This document shows positions 16,037-24,253 of a DNA stretch of 40,425 nt, piece after piece (positions within the stretch are counted from its first letter, which is position 1; each line of letters begins with the position of its first letter). A model generated the notes under the pieces. The model was not told the origin of the DNA. It did not search any database and saw only the letters and a list, made by a program, of their open reading frames with translations. The stretch is from assembly GCA_021777225.1 (NCBI GenBank), contig JAJYDQ010000024.1, positions 4,506 to 44,930 of the forward strand. Reading direction: 5' to 3'. Origin of the DNA: Deltaproteobacteria bacterium. GTDB taxonomy: Bacteria; Desulfobacterota; Desulfomonilia; Desulfomonilales; Desulfomonilaceae. A program made the translations under genes and the position numbers.

Positions 16037-18679
16037 CTAAAACTGATCCAAATCAGAACTGGAATAGTCCCAGGTTGAGCCGCCGATCGGTTTGGCAAGG
16101 GCTGGCGTCGCACAGCTACCAACTTTGAATATTTCCTGAAAACCATCACCAGAAGCGGTTAGTTGACCTGTCCGCGAATCAACACGTTTGAATTCAACAT
16201 TCGTAGGAGGAGCAAAATCCTTGACAGGAACGTTTTTCAAAGCCTGTTTCATAAAATATCCCCAGATAGGCGCCGCAGCTTTGCCGCCGGTTTCACCTTC
16301 ACCCATTGATACTTCATCATCAAATCCGACCCAGACTCCACAAGTATAATCAGGAGAGAACCCCATAAACCACGCGTCGACGTTTTCATTTGTTGTTCCT
16401 GTTTTACCTGCGATATCAGGCCTGTTCACGATTTTCTTTAAATTCGTAGCCGTGCCTTCCCGAATTACTCCCTGCATCAATGAAGTCATGATATAAGCGG
16501 TGGCGGGATCAATTCGACGCTGAGCTTGACCGGAGTTGCGTTCTGGTCGATCTGATTCAAGTGATATTCTCTGAACTGGCGCGTCTGCATCGTGCACTGG
16601 ATCATCCAAAAAAACCGGGGGTAAGTTTTCTTCCAATATCTTTCCAGTATGATCCAATATCTTTGTCACATAAATGTGCCGGGCAAGATAACCTCTGTTA
16701 GGAAACACTGAATAGGCCTGAAGTTGCTCCTCGAGAGATACGCCAGTAGAACCCAGAGCCATGGTTAGGTTTTCTGTCGGGGCAGAAGTATACCCCAGTT
16801 TTTTTGCGTAGTTTTTTGCGTAATCTATGCCTATCTGCTGGAGGATTTTTATTGTTGGAATATTTCTGGATTTTTCGAGGCAGTCTCTAAATGTAACCGG
16901 TCCGGCATACCCGCCACGATAATTCTTGGGTCGCCACACTTCACCAGTCCCTGGAACAGTAAGGGCCAGAGGGCTATCCATTATGATGTCCGAAGCGGTG
17001 AATCCCCTGTCCAGAGCAGCCGAGTATATAACGGGCTTAAACGAAGAGCCTGCTTGACGGCGGGATTGCACCGCCCGGTTATACTTGGATTCCGAAGAAC
17101 TATAGCCCCCAAGAAGGACGCGAACGTAGCCCGTTCGATTCTCTCTAAACATCAATGCGGACTGAACCACCGGCTCTTGTTCAGGTGCGAGAAGAAAATA
17201 GGGGGACATTTCCTCAGTATATTCTTTGTAGTTTTTCAGGTCCTGGTCTGTTTTGCCGAATTTCCGCACGTAAAGTTCACGACGTTTAGGGTTTGGATCC
17301 AGAATTCTAACCTGAATCAGGTCTCCTACCTGAAAAGGCAATTCCCCAGGAGCAAAGTTCCTTGTCCTTTGCTCAGCTCTTATGAACGGTTGTCGAACCC
17401 ACCACTTGGGATCGTTTTCTATCTTAATCTGGCCAAGGTATTCTTTCTTCAAACCATTCCCATGGTATGTTCCAAGTCGTACATATATGTTGTCGTGATC
17501 CAGATGGGTCACTACGCCTTCTGTGATGTCGCCGTACTTCAAAGGCGCTTCCATACCCTTTGATTTTTCATCGAGAAATTCCAGGACGCCCTTAACATTA
17601 AGGGATTTTATTGGACCACGATAGCCTTGTCTTTTGTCCAACTCTCTGAGGCCTGTGTCCATGGCGTCGCGTGCAGCTTTTGTAAGATCCAGGTCAACAG
17701 ATGTGTGGATCTGCAAACCCTTTTTGTATAATGCGTCGGAGCCGTATTTCCTTTCGACGTATCTCCGGACATATTCTACAAAATCGGCCGCTATTCTAGT
17801 GTTGGGATTACTTCCATGATAAATCTTGGGCTCTTCCTGATTGGCCTGTTCATACTGGGTTTCCGTGATGAAGCCGTCTTCAAACATACGCTTCAGAACA
17901 TAGCCGCGTCTTTCTAGGGCCTTTTTTAGATTTCGTTTAGGAGAATTGGTCGATGGCGCTTTTGCAAGACCTGCGAGCATGGCGCATTCGGCAATAGTGA
18001 GGTCTTTGGCATGCTTGTCAAAATAGGTCTGGGCTGCTGCGTCAACTCCATAAGCGGAACTACCCAGATAAATTTGATTGAGATAAAGATACAGGATTTG
18101 CTCTTTGGATAACGATTGTTCTATCCTTGTGGAGAGAATCGCTTCCTTGATCTTTCTGGTAAATTTTCTCTCTGGGGTCAGTAAAAAAGTTTTTGCCACC
18201 TGCTGAGTTATGGTACTAGCCCCCTCCTTCAGGGAACCAGACATCAAATTCTTTTTGATAGCTCTTAGAATGGCTTCTTTGTCTACCCCTGAGTGATGCC
18301 AGAAATTCTTGTCTTCGGCAGCTACAAAAGCATCCTGAAGGGCTTTTGGGATTTGTTCCATTGGAACAAGAAAACGCCTCTGGTACGCAAACTCTCCGAT
18401 CAGTTCACCCTTATCGGCGTAAACGCTTGTTACGACCGGTGGGTCGTATTTGCTAAGCTTTTCGACGTTTGGAACGCTCTGGGTGAAGTAAATGTAACCT
18501 TGAGCAGCCATACCGGCCAATCCTGATGCTGCTCCAATCACAATCAACATACTAAAGCGGGCCAACCCCCCAAAAAGAGACCATCTCTTTTTATCTCTTT
18601 TGTGAGGTTTAAATACATCCTGAAATGGGTCCGACGGCAGTGACTTTTTACTGGGTTCAATCAATCTGGGCCTCCTCAT
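16037..18679 (-). CDS. class A penicillin-binding protein 1A
   Basis: This bifunctional peptidoglycan glycosyltransferase/transpeptidase has 880 residues. A basic cytoplasmic tail and one membrane segment (about 40-65) anchor it. The GT51 domain (about 85-260) has the catalytic Glu122 (AAEDKNFWHHSGVD) and GASTITQQVAKTFLL. An inserted OB-like domain (about 385-475) is typical of PBP1A. The transpeptidase domain carries Ser545-x-x-Lys548 (GSSFKP), Ser604-Arg-Asn606 and Lys759-Thr-Gly761 (AGKTGTTNENVDAWF), so both active sites are intact. The ATG at 18679 has no good Shine-Dalgarno upstream (the GAGGAGG here falls inside the first codons), so translation initiation may be unusual. It is on the same strand as lon but separated by 279 bases. 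Confidence 0.95.
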   Translation of the reverse strand: MRRPRLIEPSKKSLPSDPFQDVFKPHKRDKKRWSLFGGLARFSMLIVIGAASGLAGMAAQGYIYFTQSVPNVEKLSKYDPPVVTSVYADKGELIGEFAYQRRFLVPMEQIPKALQDAFVAAEDKNFWHHSGVDKEAILRAIKKNLMSGSLKEGASTITQQVAKTFLLTPERKFTRKIKEAILSTRIEQSLSKEQILYLYLNQIYLGSSAYGVDAAAQTYFDKHAKDLTIAECAMLAGLAKAPSTNSPKRNLKKALERRGYVLKRMFEDGFITETQYEQANQEEPKIYHGSNPNTRIAADFVEYVRRYVERKYGSDALYKKGLQIHTSVDLDLTKAARDAMDTGLRELDKRQGYRGPIKSLNVKGVLEFLDEKSKGMEAPLKYGDITEGVVTHLDHDNIYVRLGTYHGNGLKKEYLGQIKIENDPKWWVRQPFIRAEQRTRNFAPGELPFQVGDLIQVRILDPNPKRRELYVRKFGKTDQDLKNYKEYTEEMSPYFLLAPEQEPVVQSALMFRENRTGYVRVLLGGYSSSESKYNRAVQSRRQAGSSFKPVIYSAALDRGFTASDIIMDSPLALTVPGTGEVWRPKNYRGGYAGPVTFRDCLEKSRNIPTIKILQQIGIDYAKNYAKKLGYTSAPTENLTMALGSTGVSLEEQLQAYSVFPNRGYLARHIYVTKILDHTGKILEENLPPVFLDDPVHDADAPVQRISLESDRPERNSGQAQRRIDPATAYIMTSLMQGVIREGTATNLKKIVNRPDIAGKTGTTNENVDAWFMGFSPDYTCGVWVGFDDEVSMGEGETGGKAAAPIWGYFMKQALKNVPVKDFAPPTNVEFKRVDSRTGQLTASGDGFQEIFKVGSCATPALAKPIGGSTWDYSSSDLDQF

Positions 18680-18723
18680 GAGGTTTTTGGAACGCTGAAG
18701 TCGCCAACCATGAGGTCTGTTAG

Positions 18724-18752
18724 GCTATATATAAATATAGAGATGATTTCAA
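18724..18752 (-). promoter_or_regulatory. candidate promoter of the PBP1A gene
   Basis: On the minus strand, TTGAAA (18747-18752), a 17-base spacer and TATAGC (18724-18729), about 45 bases before the start codon. The surrounding AT-rich DNA makes chance matches likely. Confidence 0.4.
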
Positions 18753-18881
18753 TATAATTTGTTCCAGACCTTAGATATAAAACATTAACTAAAATTGTAA
18801 GTGGACTAAATACTTCAGATGAAACCTGCACAGGTTAATGCCTGATGTTGGAGGTTATTTCCGGACGGACTGTCTAGATCC

Positions 18882-18911
18882 TTGACAAAAAGCGACATGA
18901 ACGGATATTCA
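18882..18911 (+). promoter_or_regulatory. promoter of xdhC
   Basis: A perfect TTGACA (18882-18887), an 18-base spacer and TATTCA (18906-18911), about 65 bases before the xdhC start. It diverges from the PBP1A promoter. Confidence 0.5.
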
Positions 18912-18976
18912 TAAATTTTCAACAAGTGTTATATGAAATTCTACCATGTGCAACGCGACAATGAGGTTTATACTCC

Positions 18977-20044
18977 ATGAGTTCAATATGGGAAGCCATT
19001 GTTCGACAATTTGAACAACAGAGAAAATTTGTTTTGGCGACCATTTTGTCCGTTCAAGGATCGTCTCCTCGCAAAGTGGGCGCAAAAGTGTTGATTTTAG
19101 ACAATGGCGATGTTGTAGGAACAATAGGAGGGGGATTATTCGAAGCAAATGTGCGTGACTTTGCGTTAAACGCCATAGAAGATCGCACAACCAGTCGACT
19201 GAGCTTCACTTTTCATGGACAAGACGCTGGAAGCGATCAGATGATTTGCGGGGGGTCTGTAGAGGTGTTGGTGGAGTTTGTTCATCCGGGTTCCAAGATT
19301 AAGGAACAGATTTACAGGAGGTTGGCCAACAGCATTCACGAACGTGTTTCGACGTTGCTGATAAAGCCGGTTCTTCTTGAACAGGGTCAAACGACCAAAG
19401 CGGAACTTGATTACATGTGCATTGATGAAAGTGGCGCCACGTTGGGTGATTTTGAAAACTCAGCTGTTTGCTTGAAGTCAATTCCTCCAAAAAGACTTCT
19501 AAAACCTGCCCAAATAATTTTCCCCTGGGAGACAGGTTCGCCGGTGTTGATTGAATGGGTTTATCCCAGAAGCATAGTCTATGTTTTAGGCGCCGGTCAT
19601 GTCGGAGCCTGTGTCTGCCATTTGGCGTCGTATGTGGATTTCATGGTGGTGGGGATTGATGATCGTCATGAATATGCCAATGTTGACAATTTGCCGGATG
19701 CTGATGAAATAGTGGTAACGCCTTTTGAAAACTCTTTCGAAAAACTTTGTGTCGACCGGAATAGCTTCATTGTAATAGTGACTCGTGGTCACGCTCACGA
19801 CAAAATTGCCCTGGCTCAAGCCCTAAAAACTGACGCTGCCTACATCGGCATGATAGGGTCGAAACGCAAAATAGGACTTATTTATGATTCGTTGATCGAT
19901 GAAGGTTTTAGCGAATCGGACATAGCCAGGGTTCACGCTCCTATAGGTTTGCCGATCGGGGGAGAAACGCCACACGAAATAGCCGTTTCGATTGTGGCTG
20001 AAATGATTCAGGAACGATTCAAAATCCTCAACATTCAGGTTTAA
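18977..20044 (+). CDS. XdhC/CoxI family protein (molybdenum-cofactor maturation)
   Basis: XdhC proteins bind molybdenum cofactor, help its sulfuration and deliver it to xanthine-dehydrogenase-type enzymes. The 355 residues contain the N-terminal XdhC_CoxI domain (QGSSPRKVGAKVLILDNGDVVGTIGGGLFE at about 26-55, then DQMICGGSVEVLVEF) and a C-terminal Rossmann domain (VYVLGAGHVGACVCHLASYV at about 197-215, YIGMIGSKRKIGLI, HAPIGLPIGGETPHEIAVSIVAEMI). Length and motifs are complete. No molybdoenzyme subunits are within the window, so its client lies elsewhere. The ATG has GAGG about 10 bases upstream. A GT2 glycosyltransferase follows after 10 bases, so the two are probably co-transcribed although their functions look unrelated. 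Confidence 0.92.
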   Translation: MSSIWEAIVRQFEQQRKFVLATILSVQGSSPRKVGAKVLILDNGDVVGTIGGGLFEANVRDFALNAIEDRTTSRLSFTFHGQDAGSDQMICGGSVEVLVEFVHPGSKIKEQIYRRLANSIHERVSTLLIKPVLLEQGQTTKAELDYMCIDESGATLGDFENSAVCLKSIPPKRLLKPAQIIFPWETGSPVLIEWVYPRSIVYVLGAGHVGACVCHLASYVDFMVVGIDDRHEYANVDNLPDADEIVVTPFENSFEKLCVDRNSFIVIVTRGHAHDKIALAQALKTDAAYIGMIGSKRKIGLIYDSLIDEGFSESDIARVHAPIGLPIGGETPHEIAVSIVAEMIQERFKILNIQV

Positions 20045-20054
20045 TTCTAGACAT

Positions 20055-20837
20055 ATGCTTAATGGAAAAAAGATCATAGTAGTTCTGCCCGCCTATAATG
20101 CGGAAAAGACCCTGGAACGAACTGTTTCCGAGTTGGATAGGCAAGTAGTGGACGAGATTCTTCTTGTTGACGACTACAGTAGGGACCACACTGTTAATTT
20201 GGCCCGATCAATGGGTATACGTTCATTCCTTCATGACAGGAACTATGGCTACGGTCGTAATCAGAAAACATGCTATGCAGAGGCCTTGAAATCTGGAGCC
20301 GACGTTATTGTGATGTTGCATCCCGATTATCAATATTCACCACGCCTCGTGCCAGCGATGGCTGCAATGATTGTTTCTGAAGAGTATGACCTGGTTATGG
20401 GGTCCAGGATTCTTGGCGGAAAAGCTAGAAAATCGGGTATGCCTCTTTATAAATATATCTCTAATCGGGCGCTGACATTCGTGGAAAATTTGTTATTGGG
20501 ATCTAAGCTGTCCGAGTTCCATACAGGATACCGTGCATTCTCAAAAGCAGTTCTTGAATGTCTACCGATGCACCAAAATTCAGATGATTTCATGTTTGAT
20601 AATGAAATGCTGGCGCAAGCCATCTTTTTTGATTTCAATGTGGGAGAGATTTCGTGTCCGACAAGATATTTTCGGGAAGCTTCATCAATTAATTTCCGAA
20701 GGTCCGTAATATATGGATTCGGGGTTTTGTGGACAGCGATAAGGTTCAAGCTTCAGAAAATGGGCATTGGCAATTTCCGCATATTTGACGGTTTATCTTC
20801 CAAGACACCACGTAGTTATTACACCGAAGTGGAATAG
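20055..20837 (+). CDS. GT2 family glycosyltransferase (dolichyl-phosphate-mannose-synthase-like)
   Basis: This 260-residue soluble or peripheral glycosyltransferase has a GT-A fold. The nucleotide-binding start is IIVVLPAYNAEKTLERTVSEL, followed by VDEILLVDDYSRDHTVNLAR (Asp-rich segment), ADVIVMLHPDYQYSPRL in place of the usual DxD region, LVMGSRILGG, and a C-terminal FHTGYRAFSKAVL plus CPTRYFREASSINFRRS. These match the DPM1/undecaprenyl-phosphate sugar transferase group, which charges a polyprenyl phosphate from a nucleotide sugar. It has no C-terminal membrane domain. It follows xdhC by 10 bases. The sugar and acceptor cannot be inferred. Confidence 0.88.
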   Translation: MLNGKKIIVVLPAYNAEKTLERTVSELDRQVVDEILLVDDYSRDHTVNLARSMGIRSFLHDRNYGYGRNQKTCYAEALKSGADVIVMLHPDYQYSPRLVPAMAAMIVSEEYDLVMGSRILGGKARKSGMPLYKYISNRALTFVENLLLGSKLSEFHTGYRAFSKAVLECLPMHQNSDDFMFDNEMLAQAIFFDFNVGEISCPTRYFREASSINFRRSVIYGFGVLWTAIRFKLQKMGIGNFRIFDGLSSKTPRSYYTEVE

Positions 20838-21129
20838 CTCAATTTCAACAATCAGATAAAGCATGCCATCGAAATAGCGTAAAACGGCTTATTTCAGTCT
20901 GGATAATTACTGGACTGACTAGCGGTTCTGTCATCAATTCGGCACTCCACGCCCTCCTGCAACTAAGTCATTATAAATCAATAACATATCGTGTCTAATT
21001 AAAGTTAAAGATCTGCCTGTCACTTATGGGGAATCGGAAGGGCTGATCAGCAATCTATACCTTCTGTCTTATAAGACTCGTAAAATTAAACTGTTAATAT
21101 ATATAGTTAATGTTATAGGAGGGCCAGGA

Positions 21130-21150
21130 ATGAGAAATAGCGCGTTATAA
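21130..21150 (+). CDS. possible 6-codon mini-ORF (MRNSAL)
   Basis: GGAGGG (21118-21123) precedes an ATG by 6 bases. Six codons (Met-Arg-Asn-Ser-Ala-Leu) then end in TAA. It lies about 180 bases before the OMP start and upstream of the OMP promoter, so it would belong to a separate transcript. No terminator hairpin follows. It may be chance or an eroded leader; expression is unproven. Confidence 0.2.
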   Translation: MRNSAL

Positions 21151-21247
21151 ACGACAATTTACTGATGATATTTTGGTTGATGCCACCATTTTATAAACAA
21201 TTTTCTAGATATTTTATATATCATACGGAATTACCTTTATATTTTAC

Positions 21248-21275
21248 TTGACAAAATGAAAAAACAAGCTAATCT
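21248..21275 (+). promoter_or_regulatory. promoter of the outer-membrane protein gene
   Basis: A perfect TTGACA (21248-21253), a 16-base spacer and TAATCT (21270-21275), about 38 bases before the start codon. A strong GAGGGAGGG ribosome site follows, which suggests high expression. Confidence 0.6.
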
Positions 21276-21313
21276 CCACCTTGCACTAAATAAGAACCCT
21301 GAGGGAGGGTGTT

Positions 21314-22315
21314 ATGCTAAGAAGGTGTATCAATTACTCGTGTATTTTGACTGTTTTGTTAATGGTAGGGGTCGCCGGCGCATTTGCTGAATCCACTCCG
21401 GGTGTTTTGGATTCTTACGCTGCAGCCAGTCTGGAGGCTTCTCCAAGTTACAAAGCAATTTCAAAGGTGAAACCATCTGAACCGGCGGTAACAAAAGTCA
21501 GGCCGGGATTCATGTCTAGGCTGGAGGGATTGTCAAGGTTCAATCCAGCTAACTGGGCAAGCGAATGTATCCTGCCTGCTCCGGCTCAAGGGCAATTCAC
21601 GGCAGGCCCAAGAGTCTGGTTCGGGAAGATTCAGGGTGAGGCCAGAAGATCCATCGGGACTGCGGCCGTGCCCGGCACTTCAGTCAATTTTCATGACAAT
21701 TTGGGTTTCGGCCAGAATTCCACAGCCATGTGGGGTTTTGAGGCCAAATATCAGCTCAGGCCCCGATTCGGTCTAAGATATTCTTTCATGCCCATGAAAA
21801 TGGAATCAAAATATACAAGCCCGGGTTCCTTTACGTTCGCCAATCAGTTATTTGCTTCGGGCGCACTTGTGGAGTCCAAATTGGAACGTTTCGAACACAG
21901 GGCCGGCGTAACCTTCAATCTAACCAGTAATGTGAGTTCACGAACAAGCATATTTGCCGAGTGGATGTACATTCAGAACAAACTTCAAATTGGCAGTGGA
22001 GTCGGAGCCATCTCGCCAGTAATATGGGACGACACTCGTAGCCTCGCTGTTGTAGGCGCAGAATTCGATAAGTGTCTGAAGAACTTTCGTGGCAACAGTC
22101 TCAACCTCAGTTGCAAGGCTGACGTTATGTTCCTTAACAATTGTTTCGGGTTTGATGCGGAAACAGCTCTGAGTTACATGATTCCGATCAAAACCGGTCG
22201 GTTCGGTTTTGTGAAAGGTGGATATAGGTATTCTTACTTTCAGAAAGACAACAACAAAGACCTCTTCGACATCTCTATAGGTGGTCCTTTTGTCCAGGTA
22301 GGCTTCCTATTCTGA
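21314..22315 (+). CDS. predicted outer-membrane beta-barrel protein
   Basis: This 333-residue exported protein has a signal peptide (about 1-26, CILTVLLMVGVAGAFAES). The mature part shows alternating hydrophobic/polar strands from about residue 95 onward (FTAGPRVWFGKIQGEARR, AMWGFEAKYQLRPRFGLRYSF, FEHRAGVTFNLTSNVSSRTS, FGFVKGGYRYSYF) and ends in Phe (VQVGFLF), the usual BAM recognition feature. I cannot name the family; an 8-12-strand structural barrel fits better than a large porin. It has its own promoter and a strong intrinsic terminator, so it is monocistronic. A GAGGGAGGG site sits a few bases before the ATG. Confidence 0.75.
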   Translation: MLRRCINYSCILTVLLMVGVAGAFAESTPGVLDSYAAASLEASPSYKAISKVKPSEPAVTKVRPGFMSRLEGLSRFNPANWASECILPAPAQGQFTAGPRVWFGKIQGEARRSIGTAAVPGTSVNFHDNLGFGQNSTAMWGFEAKYQLRPRFGLRYSFMPMKMESKYTSPGSFTFANQLFASGALVESKLERFEHRAGVTFNLTSNVSSRTSIFAEWMYIQNKLQIGSGVGAISPVIWDDTRSLAVVGAEFDKCLKNFRGNSLNLSCKADVMFLNNCFGFDAETALSYMIPIKTGRFGFVKGGYRYSYFQKDNNKDLFDISIGGPFVQVGFLF

Positions 22316-22386
22316 CACGCTGGTCCAGCCGGTTACGAGTCCCTAATTCCCCCGATATAACCCGACCGAAATTTTAATACCCTCCG

Positions 22387-22415
22387 AAGTCCGACCCAAA
22401 GTCGGACTTTTTTTT
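22387..22415 (+). terminator. intrinsic terminator of the OMP gene
   Basis: A perfect 9-base stem, AAGTCCGAC (22387-22395) and GTCGGACTT (22401-22409), a 5-base loop and a run of eight T (22408-22415), 72 bases after the OMP stop. Confidence 0.88.
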
Positions 22416-22450
22416 GAGGGAACAAAACCTTAAAAAAGTAAAATGACTTA

Positions 22451-24040
22451 TCAGGAGATCCAAATTGTTTCCAGATATGAAGTCGTCATATCCACGACCA
22501 TTCGAGGTTGATTGACTTCAAGGTCCCATGAAACAAATATCCCCGAAGGATCCACCAGGCTAAGATCATTTCCCTCAATGCAAGATTTCATTTTTTCATT
22601 AACTTTAGCTACAGTCCTGGTGACAATTCGTTCCAGTCCGAGATGGTCATTCAGTTCTTTTAGGGCCGGAGATGTATTGAGTTGCTCTACTGCTTCTTCC
22701 CAATGGATGCCTGGCACTTTTTTTCTCAGGATGTATCCGTTACCCCTGTCTCGAATTAAAAGCAGTGGTGGATTGAAATGAACCTTCGTATTCTTCACAA
22801 AGAAATGGGGCGATTTTTGTGACAGACCATTCAAAAAATCCCTCCTATTTTCCATTTTAGGCAACGCCCTGATAGGAGTACGTTCAAAGATTAAACTGGT
22901 CTCGTCAATTTGAATTTCTTTCAATCTGGTTGGATCAAACCCCAGATCCATAAGGTCTCCGAGGGTAAGAGAGTCCTGAGTGGTTTTACCATTTTTGCTC
23001 AACCAGGACATAAAACTAGGCCTTCTATAATTTGGTAAAGCTTCAATAAACCTTGCTGGATCTGATTTAAGCAATTCCGGCAGGTGTAGCCAGAGTTCCC
23101 TGTCGCCTGATAAAAAACAAGTCCTGTTATTAAGCTCCGCTGGCCCGTATGATTTTGCGGGCAGGTCCCGGATTGAGGCAGATAAAGGAATTTGGTCCAT
23201 GGATTCCCCACCGGTATAACCCAACAACTGCGATATCCTTCGTTTAAAACCAAGCAGTTTCGTAACGTAGCGAGTGAACATGAACCTCTTTAATGAGTCA
23301 TTTTCGTGAGATTCCTTCTGATCGCTGAAATAGGTCAGCAGGGCGCGATGGAGATCCTTGAACTCTTCTATGGTCCTTTGAACCATAATCTCATTGTCTC
23401 GCATGTCTATAGCGGGGCGTCTTCTTCTTATGTGATGAACCAGCCTAATGATTGAATCTGCTAAATCCTTTTCCGCATGTACTGGAGGAATGTAGATCAT
23501 GTAGGCGTCATCCTCATGCTTTCCCTGTCTACAAGCAATATCTCGAAATGGTTGCCAATCCAGCTTTCTGTAAATCTCAAAGGTGGGATCATCGGACGGT
23601 ATTATGTTGTCCAAAACTCCTATTGCAGACTTTTCGATCAAGAAATCCCGAAATTCTCTCAAGACCAAATTCCCCAAGCCCTTGTTCCGAAAGGGGGCCG
23701 CTACTTCCACATATACAAGATAAAAACAAGGGATAGGCTTGTTGAGATAAAGCATGTTCAGTCGGCCGAGGTTTTCCCCAATTTCGGAATTGATCTCAAA
23801 TGTCTTGAAACCCCTTGTGGATTTCCCTACGTTAAGCTTGTCAATCTTGGCGCCTGATACTGTGGAATCAACAAGGTCCCATAGTTCTTCATAAAGATCA
23901 GACGCTACAGGTGAATCATTGCTGCCATGCATGATACCGTCATGTATCAAACCAATTAAAGAGAGTCGATCAGTGGTGTTTAATCTCATAGCGCATGAAG
24001 AAGAGTTTGAAGGCCCTTTCACTGACAAATTTTCAAGCAT
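22451..24040 (-). CDS. GNAT acetyltransferase-domain protein with a large unknown C-terminal region
   Basis: This 529-residue cytoplasmic protein has a GNAT fold at about residues 75-190, with the acetyl-CoA pyrophosphate loop Arg118-Asn-Lys-Gly-Leu-Gly123 after the strand YLVYVEVAAPF and a following LREFRDFLIEKSAIGVLDNI. The remaining about 340 residues are not recognised. They contain a helical part with RLVHHIRRRRPAIDMRDNE and EEFKDLHRALLTYFSD, and later strands such as KTTQDSLTLGDLMDLGFDP and GNGYILRKKVPGIHWEEAVEQL. There is no signal or membrane segment. Length is about three times that of a single GNAT. The ATG at 24040 has AAGGG about 11 bases upstream. The gene sits right behind an intrinsic terminator and a leader-peptide frame, so it is probably controlled by attenuation. 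Confidence 0.75.
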   Translation of the reverse strand: MLENLSVKGPSNSSSCAMRLNTTDRLSLIGLIHDGIMHGSNDSPVASDLYEELWDLVDSTVSGAKIDKLNVGKSTRGFKTFEINSEIGENLGRLNMLYLNKPIPCFYLVYVEVAAPFRNKGLGNLVLREFRDFLIEKSAIGVLDNIIPSDDPTFEIYRKLDWQPFRDIACRQGKHEDDAYMIYIPPVHAEKDLADSIIRLVHHIRRRRPAIDMRDNEIMVQRTIEEFKDLHRALLTYFSDQKESHENDSLKRFMFTRYVTKLLGFKRRISQLLGYTGGESMDQIPLSASIRDLPAKSYGPAELNNRTCFLSGDRELWLHLPELLKSDPARFIEALPNYRRPSFMSWLSKNGKTTQDSLTLGDLMDLGFDPTRLKEIQIDETSLIFERTPIRALPKMENRRDFLNGLSQKSPHFFVKNTKVHFNPPLLLIRDRGNGYILRKKVPGIHWEEAVEQLNTSPALKELNDHLGLERIVTRTVAKVNEKMKSCIEGNDLSLVDPSGIFVSWDLEVNQPRMVVDMTTSYLETIWIS

Positions 24041-24085
24041 CTCAGAATTTCCCTTTCTATCTCGTGAAAAACAGAAGCCGACAAG

Positions 24086-24115
24086 AAAAAAAAAGCGGAG
24101 TCTTTGCTCCGCTTT
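24086..24115 (-). terminator. attenuator-like intrinsic terminator upstream of the GNAT gene
   Basis: On the minus strand, AAAGCGGAG (24107-24115) pairs perfectly with CTCCGCTTT (24092-24100) around a 6-base loop, followed by nine T in all (24086-24094). It lies 28 bases after the leader peptide stop and 46 bases before the GNAT start. There is no upstream minus-strand gene to end, so it makes sense as an attenuator. Confidence 0.8.
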
Positions 24116-24142
24116 GGTTCTCTGATGGATGTAACTCTATCC

Positions 24143-24205
24143 TCAGCGAAGACGCGACCCGCTCCTTCCTCTAAAATAAAAATATACTGCGGAAAAATTA
24201 CGCAT
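24143..24205 (-). CDS. putative 20-residue leader peptide rich in Phe/Tyr and Arg
   Basis: An ATG at 24205, with AGGAGG 5 bases upstream (24211-24216), opens a frame of 20 codons ending in TGA. The peptide is MRNFSAVYFYF followed by RGRSGSRLR. Codons 8-11 are Tyr-Phe-Tyr-Phe, codon 4 is Phe, and five Arg codons are present. Runs of one amino-acid class are typical of ribosome-mediated attenuation leaders such as those of phe and trp operons. Downstream RNA can form the classic alternatives: AGCGG (codons 15-16) with the CGCU at the peptide end; the GUCUUCGCU around codons 18-20 with the 5' arm of the terminator (AGCG...AAGAC, 5-base bulge); or the terminator itself. A ribosome at the stop codon would cover the middle segment and allow termination. 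Confidence 0.6.
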   Translation of the reverse strand: MRNFSAVYFYFRGRSGSRLR

Positions 24206-24224
24206 CGTATCCTCCTGTTAATAT

Positions 24225-24253
24225 TTTCTAATGTTTAGATGGAACTTTGTCAA
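24225..24253 (-). promoter_or_regulatory. promoter of the leader-GNAT transcript
   Basis: On the minus strand, a perfect TTGACA (24248-24253), a 17-base spacer and TAGAAA (24225-24230), about 20 bases before the leader ATG. This places the start of transcription just ahead of the leader's ribosome site, as expected for an attenuation leader. Confidence 0.6.

Larger units (their letters stand above)
20838..21313 (+). other. 476-base intergenic region upstream of the OMP gene
   Basis: AT-rich DNA without a long reading frame. It holds a weak inverted repeat (CAGTC...GACTG near 20895) without a U-run, a tiny frame at 21130 described separately, and the OMP promoter at 21248-21275. I see no tRNA, known riboswitch or mobile-element remnant. 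The distance allows further regulatory sites for the OMP gene. Confidence 0.5.

Noticed and set aside
17054-17563. 169-codon plus-strand frame inside the PBP1A gene
   Set aside because: Antisense shadow; the minus-strand PBP1A motifs are intact across the same bases.
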